A program made the translations under genes and the position numbers. Below, piece by piece: positions 45,582 to 53,845 of a DNA stretch of 64,000 bases (position 1 is its first letter; each line of letters starts with the position of its first letter). The notes under the pieces were generated by a model, which saw only the letters and a program-made list of their open reading frames with translations, was not told where the DNA came from and searched no databases. Source of the stretch: an uncultured Clostridia bacterium (GTDB lineage Bacteria; Bacillota; Clostridia; Oscillospirales; Ruminococcaceae); contig CAOKWH010000003.1 of the NCBI GenBank assembly GCA_948473085.1, positions 1 to 64,000 on the forward strand, given 5' to 3'.

Positions 45582-45609
45582 TTGTATCACCGCAGTTTTA
45601 TGTTACAAT
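45582..45609 (+). promoter_or_regulatory. Promoter of the PK-C-domain gene
   Basis: TTGTAT (45582-45587), 16-bp spacer, TACAAT (45604-45609), divergent from the pheST promoter. Confidence 0.6.
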
Positions 45610-45646
45610 AGAAGAAACTGTAAACATAAAAAGGGGAGAGGTTGAG

Positions 45647-46210
45647 ATGATTTTTGAAAACAAGGGCTGGGAGAACACCGAAAAAGCGGCTGAGCTGGTT
45701 TGCCAATATGCCCAGGAACATGGCCTGGAGTATGTAGTTATTGCCTCCAAAACCGGGTATACCACCGATATTTTTCTGGATACCTTTGCCAAGGCCGGTG
45801 TGAAGGCTCACTTTGTCAATGTAACCCATTGCTATGGCGACCTGGGGCCAGGCCAGTGCGAAATGACCCCGGAAAAGCGCCGGGAACTCACCGAAAAAGG
45901 GGTGTATGTACTCACCGCTACCCATGCCTTGTCCGGGGCTGAACGGGGAATTGCCGCCCGCTACGGCGGCGTTACTCCGGCTATTCTCATGGCAGATACC
46001 CTAAAAATGCTGGGGCAAGGGATGAAGGTGGGGGTAGAAATTTCCCTGATGGCAATGGATGCCGGTGCCATCCCCTACGGCACCGAGATTATTGCTGTGG
46101 GCGGTTGCGGGCATGGGGCAGACTATGCTATTACTCTGGTTCCCGGCCACTCCAACAACCTGTTTGAAACCAAGGTGATTGATATTATCTGCAAACCCCG
46201 GATTTCCTAA
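45647..46210 (+). CDS. Stand-alone pyruvate-kinase C-terminal-domain protein
   Basis: 187 residues. It starts with MIFENKGWENTEKAAELVC and has VIASKTGYTTDIF, TATHALSGAERGI and GGCGHGADYAITL, matching the pyruvate kinase alpha/beta (C-terminal) domain without the catalytic barrel. The domain in the full enzyme binds effectors; as a free protein its role is unknown. Good GGGGAGAGG site and own promoter. A thioesterase gene follows after 34 bases. Confidence 0.83.
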   Translation: MIFENKGWENTEKAAELVCQYAQEHGLEYVVIASKTGYTTDIFLDTFAKAGVKAHFVNVTHCYGDLGPGQCEMTPEKRRELTEKGVYVLTATHALSGAERGIAARYGGVTPAILMADTLKMLGQGMKVGVEISLMAMDAGAIPYGTEIIAVGGCGHGADYAITLVPGHSNNLFETKVIDIICKPRIS

Positions 46211-46244
46211 ACTGCCGGTTTTGCAGAGAGCAGGAGGAGATACC

Positions 46245-46676
46245 ATGCTGACCGTTAGCGAACTAAAACAGCTCATAGCCCTGGACCAGTATGCCACCCA
46301 GGTGACCGGTATTGAGATGCAGGAAGTAACCGAAGAGCACGCCGTCTGTACCCTAAAAGTGGAGGAAAAGCACCTGAACTTTCTGGGCCATACAATGGGA
46401 GGCGTGCTGTTTACCCTGGCCGATTTTTGTTTTGGAGTACTCTCCAATGCCCGACAGCCGGGCACCGTTACCCTTTCCAGCCAGATTCAGTACCTTTCCT
46501 CCCCGAAGGGGAAGTTCCTGACAGCCGAAACTATTCCGCTACGGCAGGGGCGGCGCATCAGCTTCTATGAAACGACCATTACGGATGAATTGGGCAACCT
46601 GGTGGCCAAGGTGAGCAATACCGGCTATTATAGCTCCAAAACCCGGATGGAATTGCCGAAGTCAGAGAGCGTTTGA
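46245..46676 (+). CDS. PaaI-type hotdog thioesterase
   Basis: 143 residues. LNFLGHTMGGVLFTLADF is the hotdog helix with the H.MGG..FTL.D pattern of PaaI acyl-CoA thioesterases. Probably hydrolyses an acyl- or aryl-CoA thioester in the cytoplasm. AGGAGGAG before 46245 sets the start; the open frame upstream overlaps the PK-C gene. acpS follows after 58 bases. Confidence 0.87.
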   Translation: MLTVSELKQLIALDQYATQVTGIEMQEVTEEHAVCTLKVEEKHLNFLGHTMGGVLFTLADFCFGVLSNARQPGTVTLSSQIQYLSSPKGKFLTAETIPLRQGRRISFYETTITDELGNLVAKVSNTGYYSSKTRMELPKSESV

Positions 46677-46734
46677 AAATTGCCGTTAGCTGTGTTAAGA
46701 TAGAAAGCAGATTTTGCGGGAAAGGGATGGGCCT

Positions 46735-47106
46735 TTGAACAGTTTAGTCGGTGTAGATATTGTAGAGGTGGAGCGCATTCGCCAGGCGATGGAAAACCCC
46801 CATTTTCTCCGGGAATTTTTTTCCCAGGAGGAGCGGGAGTATTTTGCTGGGAAATTCTATCCCGAGCAGTCGGTAGCCGGTGCCTATGCGGCAAAGGAGG
46901 CGTTTGCCAAAGCAGTGGGCACCGGTATCCGGGACTTTGGGTTGCAGGAGGTGTCGGTCTGCCATGATTCATTGGGCTGCCCGTATTTTCTGCTGTCGGG
47001 CCGGGCTGCGCAACTTTATAGGGATTGGCGCTTTAGCCTGAGTATCAGCCACACCAGTATGCAGGCAATCGCTTTTGTACTGGCTGTTTCGCCAAACGAG
47101 CAGTAG
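46735..47106 (+). CDS. acpS: Holo-[acyl-carrier-protein] synthase
   Basis: 123 residues from TTG 46735, placed after GGGAAAGGGA. VGVDIVEVERI (Mg-binding Asp), FSQEEREYF and AAKEAFAKAVGTGI are the AcpS motifs. Transfers phosphopantetheine from CoA to acyl carrier protein. Directly upstream of nnr, as in many Firmicutes. Confidence 0.94.
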   Translation: MNSLVGVDIVEVERIRQAMENPHFLREFFSQEEREYFAGKFYPEQSVAGAYAAKEAFAKAVGTGIRDFGLQEVSVCHDSLGCPYFLLSGRAAQLYRDWRFSLSISHTSMQAIAFVLAVSPNEQ

Positions 47107-47120
47107 GGAGGGGGAAAAGC

Positions 47121-48650
47121 ATGTTTGCACTCAGTTCCGCCCAGATGCGGGCGCTGGAGCAGCGCTGTGCCCAGGAGGGGATCTCCGCCGGGACCCTGAT
47201 GGAAAATGCCGGCCGGGCTGCCGCCTATGCTATCAACGGCACCATTCCGGTGAAGGAAAAGCGCTGTGTGGTGTTCTGTGGCAGTGGCAACAATGGCGGC
47301 GATGGCTTTATTACTGCTGCGGAGCTGAAAAAATTGGGGGCCGATGTCCGAGTGGTGCTCTGCCTGGGATTGCCCAAAACCCGCACCGCTCGGGAAGCGT
47401 ACGAAAAGGCCTATGCTGCCGGGGTTTCGATGGTGGATCTGGCCATCAGCCCCTATGGGGCCGAAGCGGCTATGAACGGTGTGGACATTGTGGTGGATGC
47501 CATCTATGGCACCGGCTTCCGGGGTGAACTTCCCGCTGGGGCCAGAGCAGCCTGTCGGATGATCAACCAGGCTATCGCGGCTGTGTTTGCGCTGGACCTG
47601 CCCAGCGGCATGGAAACAGACAGCTTTAAGAGCGATGCTGACTGTGTCCACGCCGATTTCACCGTGGTGTTTGACAGCCTAAAGCCCTCCCATATCATGC
47701 CCCTAACCGCCAAGCTGTGCGGCAATATCTGCATTGTTAATATTGGTATACCCCCAGAGTATAAGCAGAACATCCAGTACCACTATGCCCTGGTAAACGA
47801 TGCGCTGGCAGCCAGTTTTCTGCCGGTGCGGGCGCTGGACAGCAATAAACAGGATCATGGCTATCTGCTTTTAATCGCCGGCAGCCGGGATTATATGGGG
47901 GCGGCTGTACTGGCAGCAGAAGGGGCCAAGCGCAGTGGCGTGGGGTATGTTTGCTTGGCTTCAGTGGTGGATGTATGCAAAACAGTGGCGCTTTCCAGCC
48001 CGGAATGTGTGTTTTTGCAGCTGGATAAAAACGAAAACGGCCGCATAGACCTGTTGGCCTATGAGAAGCTGCAAAAGGCCATGCAGAGGGCCACAGCTAT
48101 CTGTATCGGCCCGGGCTTGGGCCTGGATGAGGACACCCGGGCGTTGGTAGCGGCTGTGCTGGAAAATGCCAACTGCCCGGTTGTTGTGGATGCTGATGGC
48201 ATAAATGCGCTGGCGGATAATATACATATACTGGATAGTGTAAAAGTTCCAGTAATTTTAACCCCGCATATAGGGGAAATGGCCCGACTGCTTTTGGTGG
48301 ATAGCCAAACAATCCTGAACGACCGGTACGAGCTGGTGGGCAACTTTGCCAAGCGCTATGGCGTTACAGTGGTTTGCAAGGGCTATCGCACCTTTACAGC
48401 CCCTGGGGCAATGGGCGCCTATATGAACACCACCGGTAATGCCGGTTTGGCAAAAGCGGGCAGTGGCGACCTGCTCAGCGGGATAATTGGCGCGTTGGCT
48501 GCCCAGGGGCTTCCCCCGGAACGGGCCGCGGCGGCAGGGGTGTTCTATCATGGCAAAGCAGCCGACCTCTGCCAGCAGGATATGGGGCAGATGTATATGC
48601 AGCCGCTGGATGTGGCACACTATCTCTCAAAGGCTTATCCAAAACTTTAA
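47121..48650 (+). CDS. nnr: Bifunctional NAD(P)H-hydrate repair enzyme Nnr
   Basis: 509 residues. YjeF-N epimerase domain (1-about 215; GSGNNGGDGF, DAIYGTGFRG) and ADP-dependent NAD(P)HX dehydratase domain (about 225-505; GPGLGLDED, DADGINAL, GNAGLAKAGSGDLLSG). Repairs hydrated NADH/NADPH. GGAGGGGG precedes ATG. Confidence 0.95.
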   Translation: MFALSSAQMRALEQRCAQEGISAGTLMENAGRAAAYAINGTIPVKEKRCVVFCGSGNNGGDGFITAAELKKLGADVRVVLCLGLPKTRTAREAYEKAYAAGVSMVDLAISPYGAEAAMNGVDIVVDAIYGTGFRGELPAGARAACRMINQAIAAVFALDLPSGMETDSFKSDADCVHADFTVVFDSLKPSHIMPLTAKLCGNICIVNIGIPPEYKQNIQYHYALVNDALAASFLPVRALDSNKQDHGYLLLIAGSRDYMGAAVLAAEGAKRSGVGYVCLASVVDVCKTVALSSPECVFLQLDKNENGRIDLLAYEKLQKAMQRATAICIGPGLGLDEDTRALVAAVLENANCPVVVDADGINALADNIHILDSVKVPVILTPHIGEMARLLLVDSQTILNDRYELVGNFAKRYGVTVVCKGYRTFTAPGAMGAYMNTTGNAGLAKAGSGDLLSGIIGALAAQGLPPERAAAAGVFYHGKAADLCQQDMGQMYMQPLDVAHYLSKAYPKL

Positions 48651-48661
48651 GAGAGAACAGG

Positions 48662-49195
48662 GTGTTTTATTTGAAAAAATTTGTTGCGGCAGCAGTTGTA
48701 TCGGCAGTTCTGCTAACTGGTTGTGGAACCGACCTGGCAGCCAAAGAGAGGGCGCAGGAGAGCCTTTCCACCCCTTTTGCCACCCAAGCAAAGCTGAGCT
48801 ATAACGGCGTGGATGCCGAGATGCAGATTACGGGCGAGGGGGCAAGCAAGTGCTATCGAATCCAGTTTACCAAGCCAGCCTCCCTGCAAGATGTGAGTAT
48901 GGAGTTTACTGAAAATGCCGTCCAGGTGTCCTACAAAGGGATGTCCTTTAATGTAAAGCCGGAAACCTTAACAGATGGAATGGCCGGTGAAATTCTGGTG
49001 GAAACCATCCAATCGGCCTTTGGCGGGGAGGATGTCAGCGTGGAGTGTGGGGATGGTGTCATTGCCATTCGGGGCAGGGTTGACAGCGGCGATTTTACAT
49101 TGCGGCTGGATAGTGACACCGGCAATTTTCTTTCCCTTAGCCTGCCGGACAATGATTTTTACATGGAGTTTTCCGGGTTTGAATTTTACAAGTAG
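48662..49195 (+). CDS. Predicted lipoprotein, YdcC-like position
   Basis: 177 residues from GTG 48662 (TTG 48671 is as likely). Signal peptide ending in lipobox LLTGC, then a beta-rich domain (LSYNGVDAEMQITGEG...). It follows nnr by 11 bases. In Bacillus the lipoprotein ydcC stands between acpS and alr, so it may be the counterpart, but it is shorter than YdcC and similarity is not obvious by eye. Confidence 0.7.
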   Translation: MFYLKKFVAAAVVSAVLLTGCGTDLAAKERAQESLSTPFATQAKLSYNGVDAEMQITGEGASKCYRIQFTKPASLQDVSMEFTENAVQVSYKGMSFNVKPETLTDGMAGEILVETIQSAFGGEDVSVECGDGVIAIRGRVDSGDFTLRLDSDTGNFLSLSLPDNDFYMEFSGFEFYK

Positions 49196-49204
49196 CAAAG
49201 AAAA

Positions 49205-49238
49205 AGGAGCTGCCCAGCCGGGCGGCTCCTCTGTTTTT
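49205..49238. terminator. Bidirectional terminator, lipoprotein/DUF4180
   Basis: 11-bp stem AGGAGCTGCCC/GGGCGGCTCCT (49205-49215/49220-49230); T runs on both strands (CTGTTTTT and TTTTTCTTT). Confidence 0.85.
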
Positions 49239-49605
49239 ATCGTGTGTGCTGTAATTTTTCCAGAGCTTCCTCACGGGTTGCAGTAAAGAAAAACTGTTCT
49301 CCCCGGTTGCTTTCCCGGATAAAGTCCTGCAGCGGTTTGCTGGTATAACGGCTGTACTCTCCCCAAATGGCCAGTTTACCGCCATAGTTGACAAATTTTT
49401 GCAAAATTTCTCCAGCCAGGCCGGTGCTTAAAATAAAAAAGTCCTCACAAACCAGAGCTTTGCTTATCAGAATGCGGTCGCAGTTGGTTTCATACCGGAC
49501 ACTTGCCAATAAATCCAAAGCTGAAGCAGCAGTGGTGATGAGAAGTTCATCTCCCAATACTTCAGCAATTCGGGAACCATTTTGCTCAATTATTTTAATT
49601 TTCAT
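49237..49605 (-). CDS. DUF4180 protein
   Basis: 122 residues. MKIKIIEQNGSRIAEVLGDE, SALDLLASVRYETNCDRILI, FFILSTGLAGEILQKFVNY and the C-terminal FFTATREEALEKL match DUF4180, a STAS-like alpha/beta protein of unknown role. AAGGAGG precedes ATG and it has its own promoter, so it breaks the acpS-to-mazF run on the opposite strand. Confidence 0.85.
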   Translation of the reverse strand: MKIKIIEQNGSRIAEVLGDELLITTAASALDLLASVRYETNCDRILISKALVCEDFFILSTGLAGEILQKFVNYGGKLAIWGEYSRYTSKPLQDFIRESNRGEQFFFTATREEALEKLQHTR

Positions 49606-49649
49606 TTTATAGCCTCCTTGTTTTGCTCTCTGCGTTGGGATATTTCCTT

Positions 49650-49678
49650 ATTCTAACGGATGGAGTCCGCTTTGTCAA
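49650..49678 (-). promoter_or_regulatory. Promoter of the DUF4180 gene
   Basis: Minus strand TTGACA (49678-49673), 17-bp spacer, TAGAAT (49655-49650). Confidence 0.75.
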
Positions 49679-49788
49679 ATCGGGCGGCTTAACTTTCGTT
49701 TTGTAGGCGCTTTTTTGGCCGATTCCCGGTGCCTTTGGCCAACTGGCGCTTTTTACAGTGGTTTTGTTACAGAGCTGCTTTGGCGGCG

Positions 49789-49839
49789 TTGACAGTTTTG
49801 GGGTGGCGGAAATAAACTAATATTGTACCAAAGGGTACA
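49789..49839 (+). promoter_or_regulatory. Promoter of mazF with inverted repeat at the start site
   Basis: TTGACA (49789-49794), 18-bp spacer, TAAACT (49813-49818). The inverted repeat TGTACC/GGTACA (49824-49829/49834-49839) covers the expected transcription start, a repressor-type position. The remaining 130 bases before mazF hold no ORF. Confidence 0.55.
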
Positions 49840-49968
49840 GCTACTGCACAGCTGCAGTCAGCTTAAAATACATGCTCCTTTGATTAAAGCTACAGGCTTT
49901 GGGCCAGAATAAGTACTGCAAGCCGACTGCAGCGGCGGATATCAAAAGATGCGGAGCGTGATTGTAGC

Positions 49969-50331
49969 GTGACTATCAAACGAGGAGAAATCTACTATGC
50001 CGACCTTAGCCCGGTGGTGGGGTCAGAACAGGGTGGAGTACGCCCGGTGCTGATCGTACAGAATGATGTGGGCAATAAATACAGCCCCACTGTCATTGCT
50101 GCGGCCATTACCAGCAGACAGGAAAAGAATAAACTGCCCACCCATATTGAACTCCCGTCTGAGGGCTGCGGCCTTACAAAGGATTCGGTGGTTCTGCTGG
50201 AGCAGATACGCACCATTGACAAGCGGCGACTGGGGGAGAAAATGGGCAGTTTGGATAATGACGCCATGTCCCGGATTGACAGGGCGCTGTCGGTGAGCTT
50301 TGGCCTGGGTTCCAACCGGACAATATATTAG
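49969..50331 (+). CDS. mazF: MazF/NdoA-type endoribonuclease toxin, no adjacent antitoxin
   Basis: 120 residues from GTG 49969. [21 protein letters not shown]25 and T48 (catalytic in NdoA) and [13 protein letters not shown] are intact, so it should be an active mRNA interferase (UACAU-type in Bacillus). The MazE/NdoAI gene that normally overlaps it upstream is absent: no plus-strand ORF lies between 49700 and 49968. In Bacillus the order is acpS-ydcC-alr-ndoAI-ndoA; here alr and the antitoxin gene are missing. It may be controlled from another locus. Confidence 0.93.
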   Translation: MTIKRGEIYYADLSPVVGSEQGGVRPVLIVQNDVGNKYSPTVIAAAITSRQEKNKLPTHIELPSEGCGLTKDSVVLLEQIRTIDKRRLGEKMGSLDNDAMSRIDRALSVSFGLGSNRTIY

Positions 50332-50380
50332 GGGCTACATAGCCCATGGAGGCACCTGCTTTATAGCAGGGCTTATCTGC

Positions 50381-50417
50381 AAAAAATCCCTCTGCTAATA
50401 TAGCAGAGGGATTTTTT
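50381..50417. terminator. Bidirectional terminator between mazF and the next minus gene
   Basis: 17-bp near-perfect stem AAAAAATCCCTCTGCTA/TAGCAGAGGGATTTTTT. Confidence 0.92.
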
Positions 50418-50420
50418 AGC

Positions 50421-50711
50421 TTAATTGTTGCGGTCCAGCCAGATTGAGGCAATTTGTAGTGCAGGGTAGAGGCCATCCCGTTCGGCCCGCTTTGTAATGC
50501 GATCCTTGGGGCTTAGGGTGGGGTCGGTGGCCATACACTGTACAATTACCTTGCTGGCCAAATCGTCCTCGCTATCCTTTTCGGTGGCTACAATATTCAG
50601 CAGTGCTACAAAGTCCTGGCCGGGGTCGCCATAATAGATGGTTCTGCCATTGCGCACCAAGGGTCTGCCCCGGTACATGGTGTATTCGCTCTTTGTGTTT
50701 TTATCAGCCAT
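50421..50711 (-). CDS. Conserved hypothetical protein (96 residues)
   Basis: Begins MADKNTKSEYTMYRGRPLVR and has RTIYYGDPGQDFVALLNIV, IVQCMATDPTLSPKDRI and ALQIASIWLDRNN. I recall similar clostridial proteins of about 90 residues, but no function is known to me. Soluble, mixed alpha/beta. TGGAGG precedes ATG; own extended -10 promoter. Confidence 0.75.
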   Translation of the reverse strand: MADKNTKSEYTMYRGRPLVRNGRTIYYGDPGQDFVALLNIVATEKDSEDDLASKVIVQCMATDPTLSPKDRITKRAERDGLYPALQIASIWLDRNN

Positions 50712-50780
50712 CTTCTATTTTCCTCCAATTCTTTTAGGTATTCTATTTTTAAAAACCGTCGTATACTATTCGTACCAATT

Positions 50781-50809
50781 ATTTTATCACAGTTTTGATC
50801 CAAAGTCAA
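50781..50809 (-). promoter_or_regulatory. Promoter of the 96-residue hypothetical gene
   Basis: Minus strand TTGACT (50809-50804), 17-bp spacer, TGA-TAAAAT (50786-50781) with a TG extension. Confidence 0.65.
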
Positions 50810-50942
50810 AGAGGTGGAAAAATTATCCTTTTTAGAGAGGCGAATCTCCTGTGAAATTTTTACTGATACTATAGGGCATAAGCTGTTCCAAAACTGGCAA
50901 AGCTATCTACTGAGGTCAATGAAAGTAAAGGAGTGTTGAACC

Positions 50943-51152
50943 ATGCTTGATCGAATTTCCCTGGTGCTGGTTATTATTGGCGCCCTGAACTGGGGCAGTA
51001 TTGCCCTGTTCCAGCTGGATGTAGTAGCTTACCTGTTTGGCGGGCCAGATGCCATGATTAGCCGTGTCATTTATGCTCTGGTTGCCCTGGGCGGAATTTG
51101 GAGCATTTCGCTGCTGTTCCGCGACCCGGTTACCAGACAAATCCGGGATTAG
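50943..51152 (+). CDS. DUF378 small membrane protein
   Basis: 69 residues, two membrane helices. LVLVIIGALNWGSIALFQ and the later YALVALGGIWSI are the DUF378 signature (GALNWG). Function unknown. AAAGGAG is 9 bases before ATG. Confidence 0.9.
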   Translation: MLDRISLVLVIIGALNWGSIALFQLDVVAYLFGGPDAMISRVIYALVALGGIWSISLLFRDPVTRQIRD

Positions 51153-51160
51153 AACCAGAT

Positions 51161-51193
51161 AAAAAGCCTTTAGCTTATGCTAAAGGCTTTTTT
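51161..51193. terminator. Bidirectional terminator after DUF378
   Basis: 14-bp stem AAAAAGCCTTTAGC/GCTAAAGGCTTTTT. Confidence 0.92.
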
Positions 51194-51746
51194 AGTGCGG
51201 AAATTTATTGCCCCACCTGCCAATATACTTAGGGCGAAAGCGGTGGATATACCCGAAAATGACACCGGTAAGCGCCTTATCAAAATAAAAGAACATAAGG
51301 TTGGCAGCAAATAAAATGGCATAGATCCCATACCTGCCATAGTCATAAACCCCTTCCAGCAGATAGGCCATTCCCAACAGATTGGCCGCAATCAGGTAGG
51401 AGGAGATAACGGCGCCATTGAACAGCAGATATTTCAGCAGTTGTTCCAGCGGGCGGCAGCATAGCTTTTCAATAACCCCTTTTACAATGGGATAGTAACC
51501 AAAAAAGACGATGAAAACCATGGCGGCCTCTTTGTCGGGGGTTATGAACAGGCTAAGCAGAGATACACTGGCATATACCATGAGAGCTGTTGCCCGGTTA
51601 TACTCCAATACCACTACCACCAGTAGGGTGCCCGCCATAGCGGGCAGCGCATAGGTGGCAAAGGGGAAAAGGCCGGTCATAAACATCAGTAGCAGGCAGA
51701 GGGAGGAGGCAATCCCGCCGGCTGCCACCTGTTTGCTTTTTTTCAT
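51192..51746 (-). CDS. Multi-pass membrane protein of unknown function
   Basis: 184 residues with about five to six membrane helices. It begins MKKSKQVAAGGIASSLCLLL and has charged loops around PDKEAAM and EKLCCRPLEQ; the general look is that of ECF-type or DUF2232-like proteins, but no assignment is safe. The start at 51746 follows GGGAGGAA. Third gene of the DUF5685/J-domain operon (18 bases after the J-domain gene). Confidence 0.75.
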   Translation of the reverse strand: MKKSKQVAAGGIASSLCLLLMFMTGLFPFATYALPAMAGTLLVVVVLEYNRATALMVYASVSLLSLFITPDKEAAMVFIVFFGYYPIVKGVIEKLCCRPLEQLLKYLLFNGAVISSYLIAANLLGMAYLLEGVYDYGRYGIYAILFAANLMFFYFDKALTGVIFGYIHRFRPKYIGRWGNKFPH

Positions 51747-51764
51747 TGGTTCCTCCCTGTACAA

Positions 51765-52391
51765 TCAGCAGCAGCGAACCAGGTCGCCGCCCATACATTC
51801 GCAGCAGCAATCGGCGCAAAGCAGTGCTGTACACATATCACAGGAACTGCAGCCGCAGCAGCCAGGATTTCCGGTGTAGGTCTGGCTGCGATAACCGCCG
51901 GGGTTTGCTGTTTGGCGCTGCCACATCATCTGCCGCAGGATAGCTGCATATTCTATATTGTCGGGGTCCATCCGGGTGGCAGTTTCAAAACATCTGGTGG
52001 CTTCGTCCAGCCAGCCGCGTTTATAGTAGATAACGCCCTTGAGATAAAACCATTCGGCCGAACGGCGGCTGGCCGGAACACCTTCCAGCAATTCGTCCGC
52101 TTCGATGAGCTTGTTCAGGTTAATCAGCCGGCGAACATCTTCATACTCGCCCGAGCTATAATACTCATTCTGCCCAGTGCTGCTTTGCCTGCTGCGGTTT
52201 GCTGTTCGCATCGACTGTATCTGGTCGTATGCTTCGTTAATTTCCTGCATCTTCTCCTCAGCCAGATCGGACAGGGGGTTGTTGATGTAGTTATCCGGGT
52301 GGTATTTTTTCGCCAGCTGCCGATAGGCGCTTTTGATCTCCTCGTCTGTTGCATTGGGGGATACGCCTAAAACCTTATAGGGGTCTGTCAT
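51765..52391 (-). CDS. J-domain protein with TPR-like middle and Cys-rich tail
   Basis: 208 residues. J domain (1-65) with an intact HPD at 31-33, so it should stimulate an Hsp70 (DnaK). Residues about 90-160 form TPR-like helices ([20 protein letters not shown]). The last 31 residues contain 12 Cys in [16 protein letters not shown] and a final CC, suited to metal or cluster binding. It lacks the G/F and zinc-finger regions of DnaJ. The start overlaps the end of the DUF5685 gene by 17 bases, so the two are made together. Confidence 0.88.
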   Translation of the reverse strand: MTDPYKVLGVSPNATDEEIKSAYRQLAKKYHPDNYINNPLSDLAEEKMQEINEAYDQIQSMRTANRSRQSSTGQNEYYSSGEYEDVRRLINLNKLIEADELLEGVPASRRSAEWFYLKGVIYYKRGWLDEATRCFETATRMDPDNIEYAAILRQMMWQRQTANPGGYRSQTYTGNPGCCGCSSCDMCTALLCADCCCECMGGDLVRCC

Positions 52392-53241
52392 CTGTTCCTA
52401 CCTCCTTTTTCTCTGCTATGGTGTCCACCGTCTGCTTCAGGCCCAGATAGAGGATATTGGCAAGGATGGAATCAAAGCGTTTTGGTTCCAGCAGTTCATA
52501 CGCTTTGGCTGCTTCGGCAATAGTCATATACAGCGAGCCGATTGCTGCCTGTACCTGGTTTTGGTTTGGATGGCCATCCTGTAAAAAGGGGTTAAAATTT
52601 CCCTTCTTCCAATCATCTTCCAAGTCGTCCAGCGCATCGCACAGGTAGATATACCGCCCTATCAGATAGCCAAGGCGCCCCAGTACCCGTTGTTCTGTGG
52701 GCTGGGTAGAAATGGAGGAGAGAATATAGGCCATTGCCTGGGCAGAGGGTTCGCAAGCCTCATCCACCGACACCTGTTTTTTGCTTTCCAGCTCGGCTTG
52801 CAGCTGCATGCTCTCAGCTATTATTCTGTCCATTTCCGGCAGTTTATCAGCCGCCTTTTTGTGGGCGCTGCGGACAGCGGGCAAAAGCAGCACGGCCCGG
52901 CTGCGGCTGGCAACCCCCTTGTCGTGAAGGTCATCCTGGATTTTATAGTACAGGATGAGCATGGCACAGTCGGCACAATAGCTTTGAATACTGTCCAGCT
53001 CAGCCATCATACACTGCTTTAGTGGATTGGCAGGGCAGCGCCTCGCCTGATAATCCGGCTGGTTTTCGGCCAGTGCCATCATCAGTACCGATAGAAAGGT
53101 GAAGTCATAGCTCAGTGTCATACGGGCCACCATGCCATAACTACGCCCCAACTGGCGGCAAAGGCCGCAATAGATGGCCTTGTAGGTTTCGTACTCCGCT
53201 ATTTTAAGTTCTGGCTTATGGGCCTTGATATATCCAAACAA
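52375..53241 (-). CDS. DUF5685 protein with two Asp-rich motifs
   Basis: 288 residues from TTG 53241 after GAGG. Mostly helical. Cys pairs CGLC (25-28) and CADC (89-92). Two acidic motifs, DDLHD (103-107) and DALDDLEDD (202-210) followed by WKKGNFNP, are about 100 residues apart, reminiscent of the metal-binding pair of squalene/phytoene-synthase-type isoprenoid enzymes. DUF5685 function is unknown to me. First gene of an operon with the J-domain protein and a membrane protein. Confidence 0.8.
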   Translation of the reverse strand: MFGYIKAHKPELKIAEYETYKAIYCGLCRQLGRSYGMVARMTLSYDFTFLSVLMMALAENQPDYQARRCPANPLKQCMMAELDSIQSYCADCAMLILYYKIQDDLHDKGVASRSRAVLLLPAVRSAHKKAADKLPEMDRIIAESMQLQAELESKKQVSVDEACEPSAQAMAYILSSISTQPTEQRVLGRLGYLIGRYIYLCDALDDLEDDWKKGNFNPFLQDGHPNQNQVQAAIGSLYMTIAEAAKAYELLEPKRFDSILANILYLGLKQTVDTIAEKKEVGTDDRPL

Positions 53242-53471
53242 AGAAAAACCTCACAAAAGCTGATATTGTATTCATCATTCTACTATATCCTGCCGTGCAA
53301 ATCGTTAAATTTTTATGAACTGCATAAAAATCTATTTTATTTGGCACACAAGGTAAAAAAGTGAAATTTTAGATTTATTCACACATTTGCCATTCTGTAT
53401 CCATGATGATGGCGTATTGTTATAATGTCGAATTTTGTTAAATTTCATTTCGATACAAAGGGGTGTACATA

Positions 53472-53795
53472 ATGGAAAACCAGGAAAAGTTGCTGAAAAG
53501 CTACCTGCCAATGAGCGAGGCCAGCTTTCTGGTTTTGTTCAGTTTAACCGAGCCGCTGCATGGTTATGGCATTATGCAAAAAATAACCGGCCTTACAAGC
53601 GGCCGGGTTAATCTGGGGGCGGGAACGGTCTATACTATCCTATATAAAATGGAATGTGATGGCCTGATTGAGAATGTTTCGGAAATGGATCGCCGGAAAG
53701 TGTATCACATCACCCAGGTAGGGCAGAAAATTTTATCCCAGGAGCAGGTGCGCTTGCAGGAGTTATGTGCTATAATAATGGGGAAACAGAGATAG
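53472..53795 (+). CDS. PadR-family transcriptional regulator
   Basis: 107 residues. SEASFLVLFSLTEPLHGYGI and GAGTVYTILYKMECDGLIE are the PadR winged-helix signature; the C-terminal helix for dimer formation is short. ATG 53472 is 9 bases after AAAGGGG; GTG 53463 is an alternative. It precedes the NfeD-stomatin pair on the same strand (50 bases) and could control it. Confidence 0.9.
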   Translation: MENQEKLLKSYLPMSEASFLVLFSLTEPLHGYGIMQKITGLTSGRVNLGAGTVYTILYKMECDGLIENVSEMDRRKVYHITQVGQKILSQEQVRLQELCAIIMGKQR

Positions 53796-53845
53796 CGGGC
53801 CTCGTTTTTGCAGTTTTTTACTACCGATTGTTGAGGTGACAAAGT

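Noticed and set aside
49700..49968. MazE-type antitoxin gene
   Set aside because: All three plus frames were read; no open frame of 40 codons or more with a ribosome site is present.
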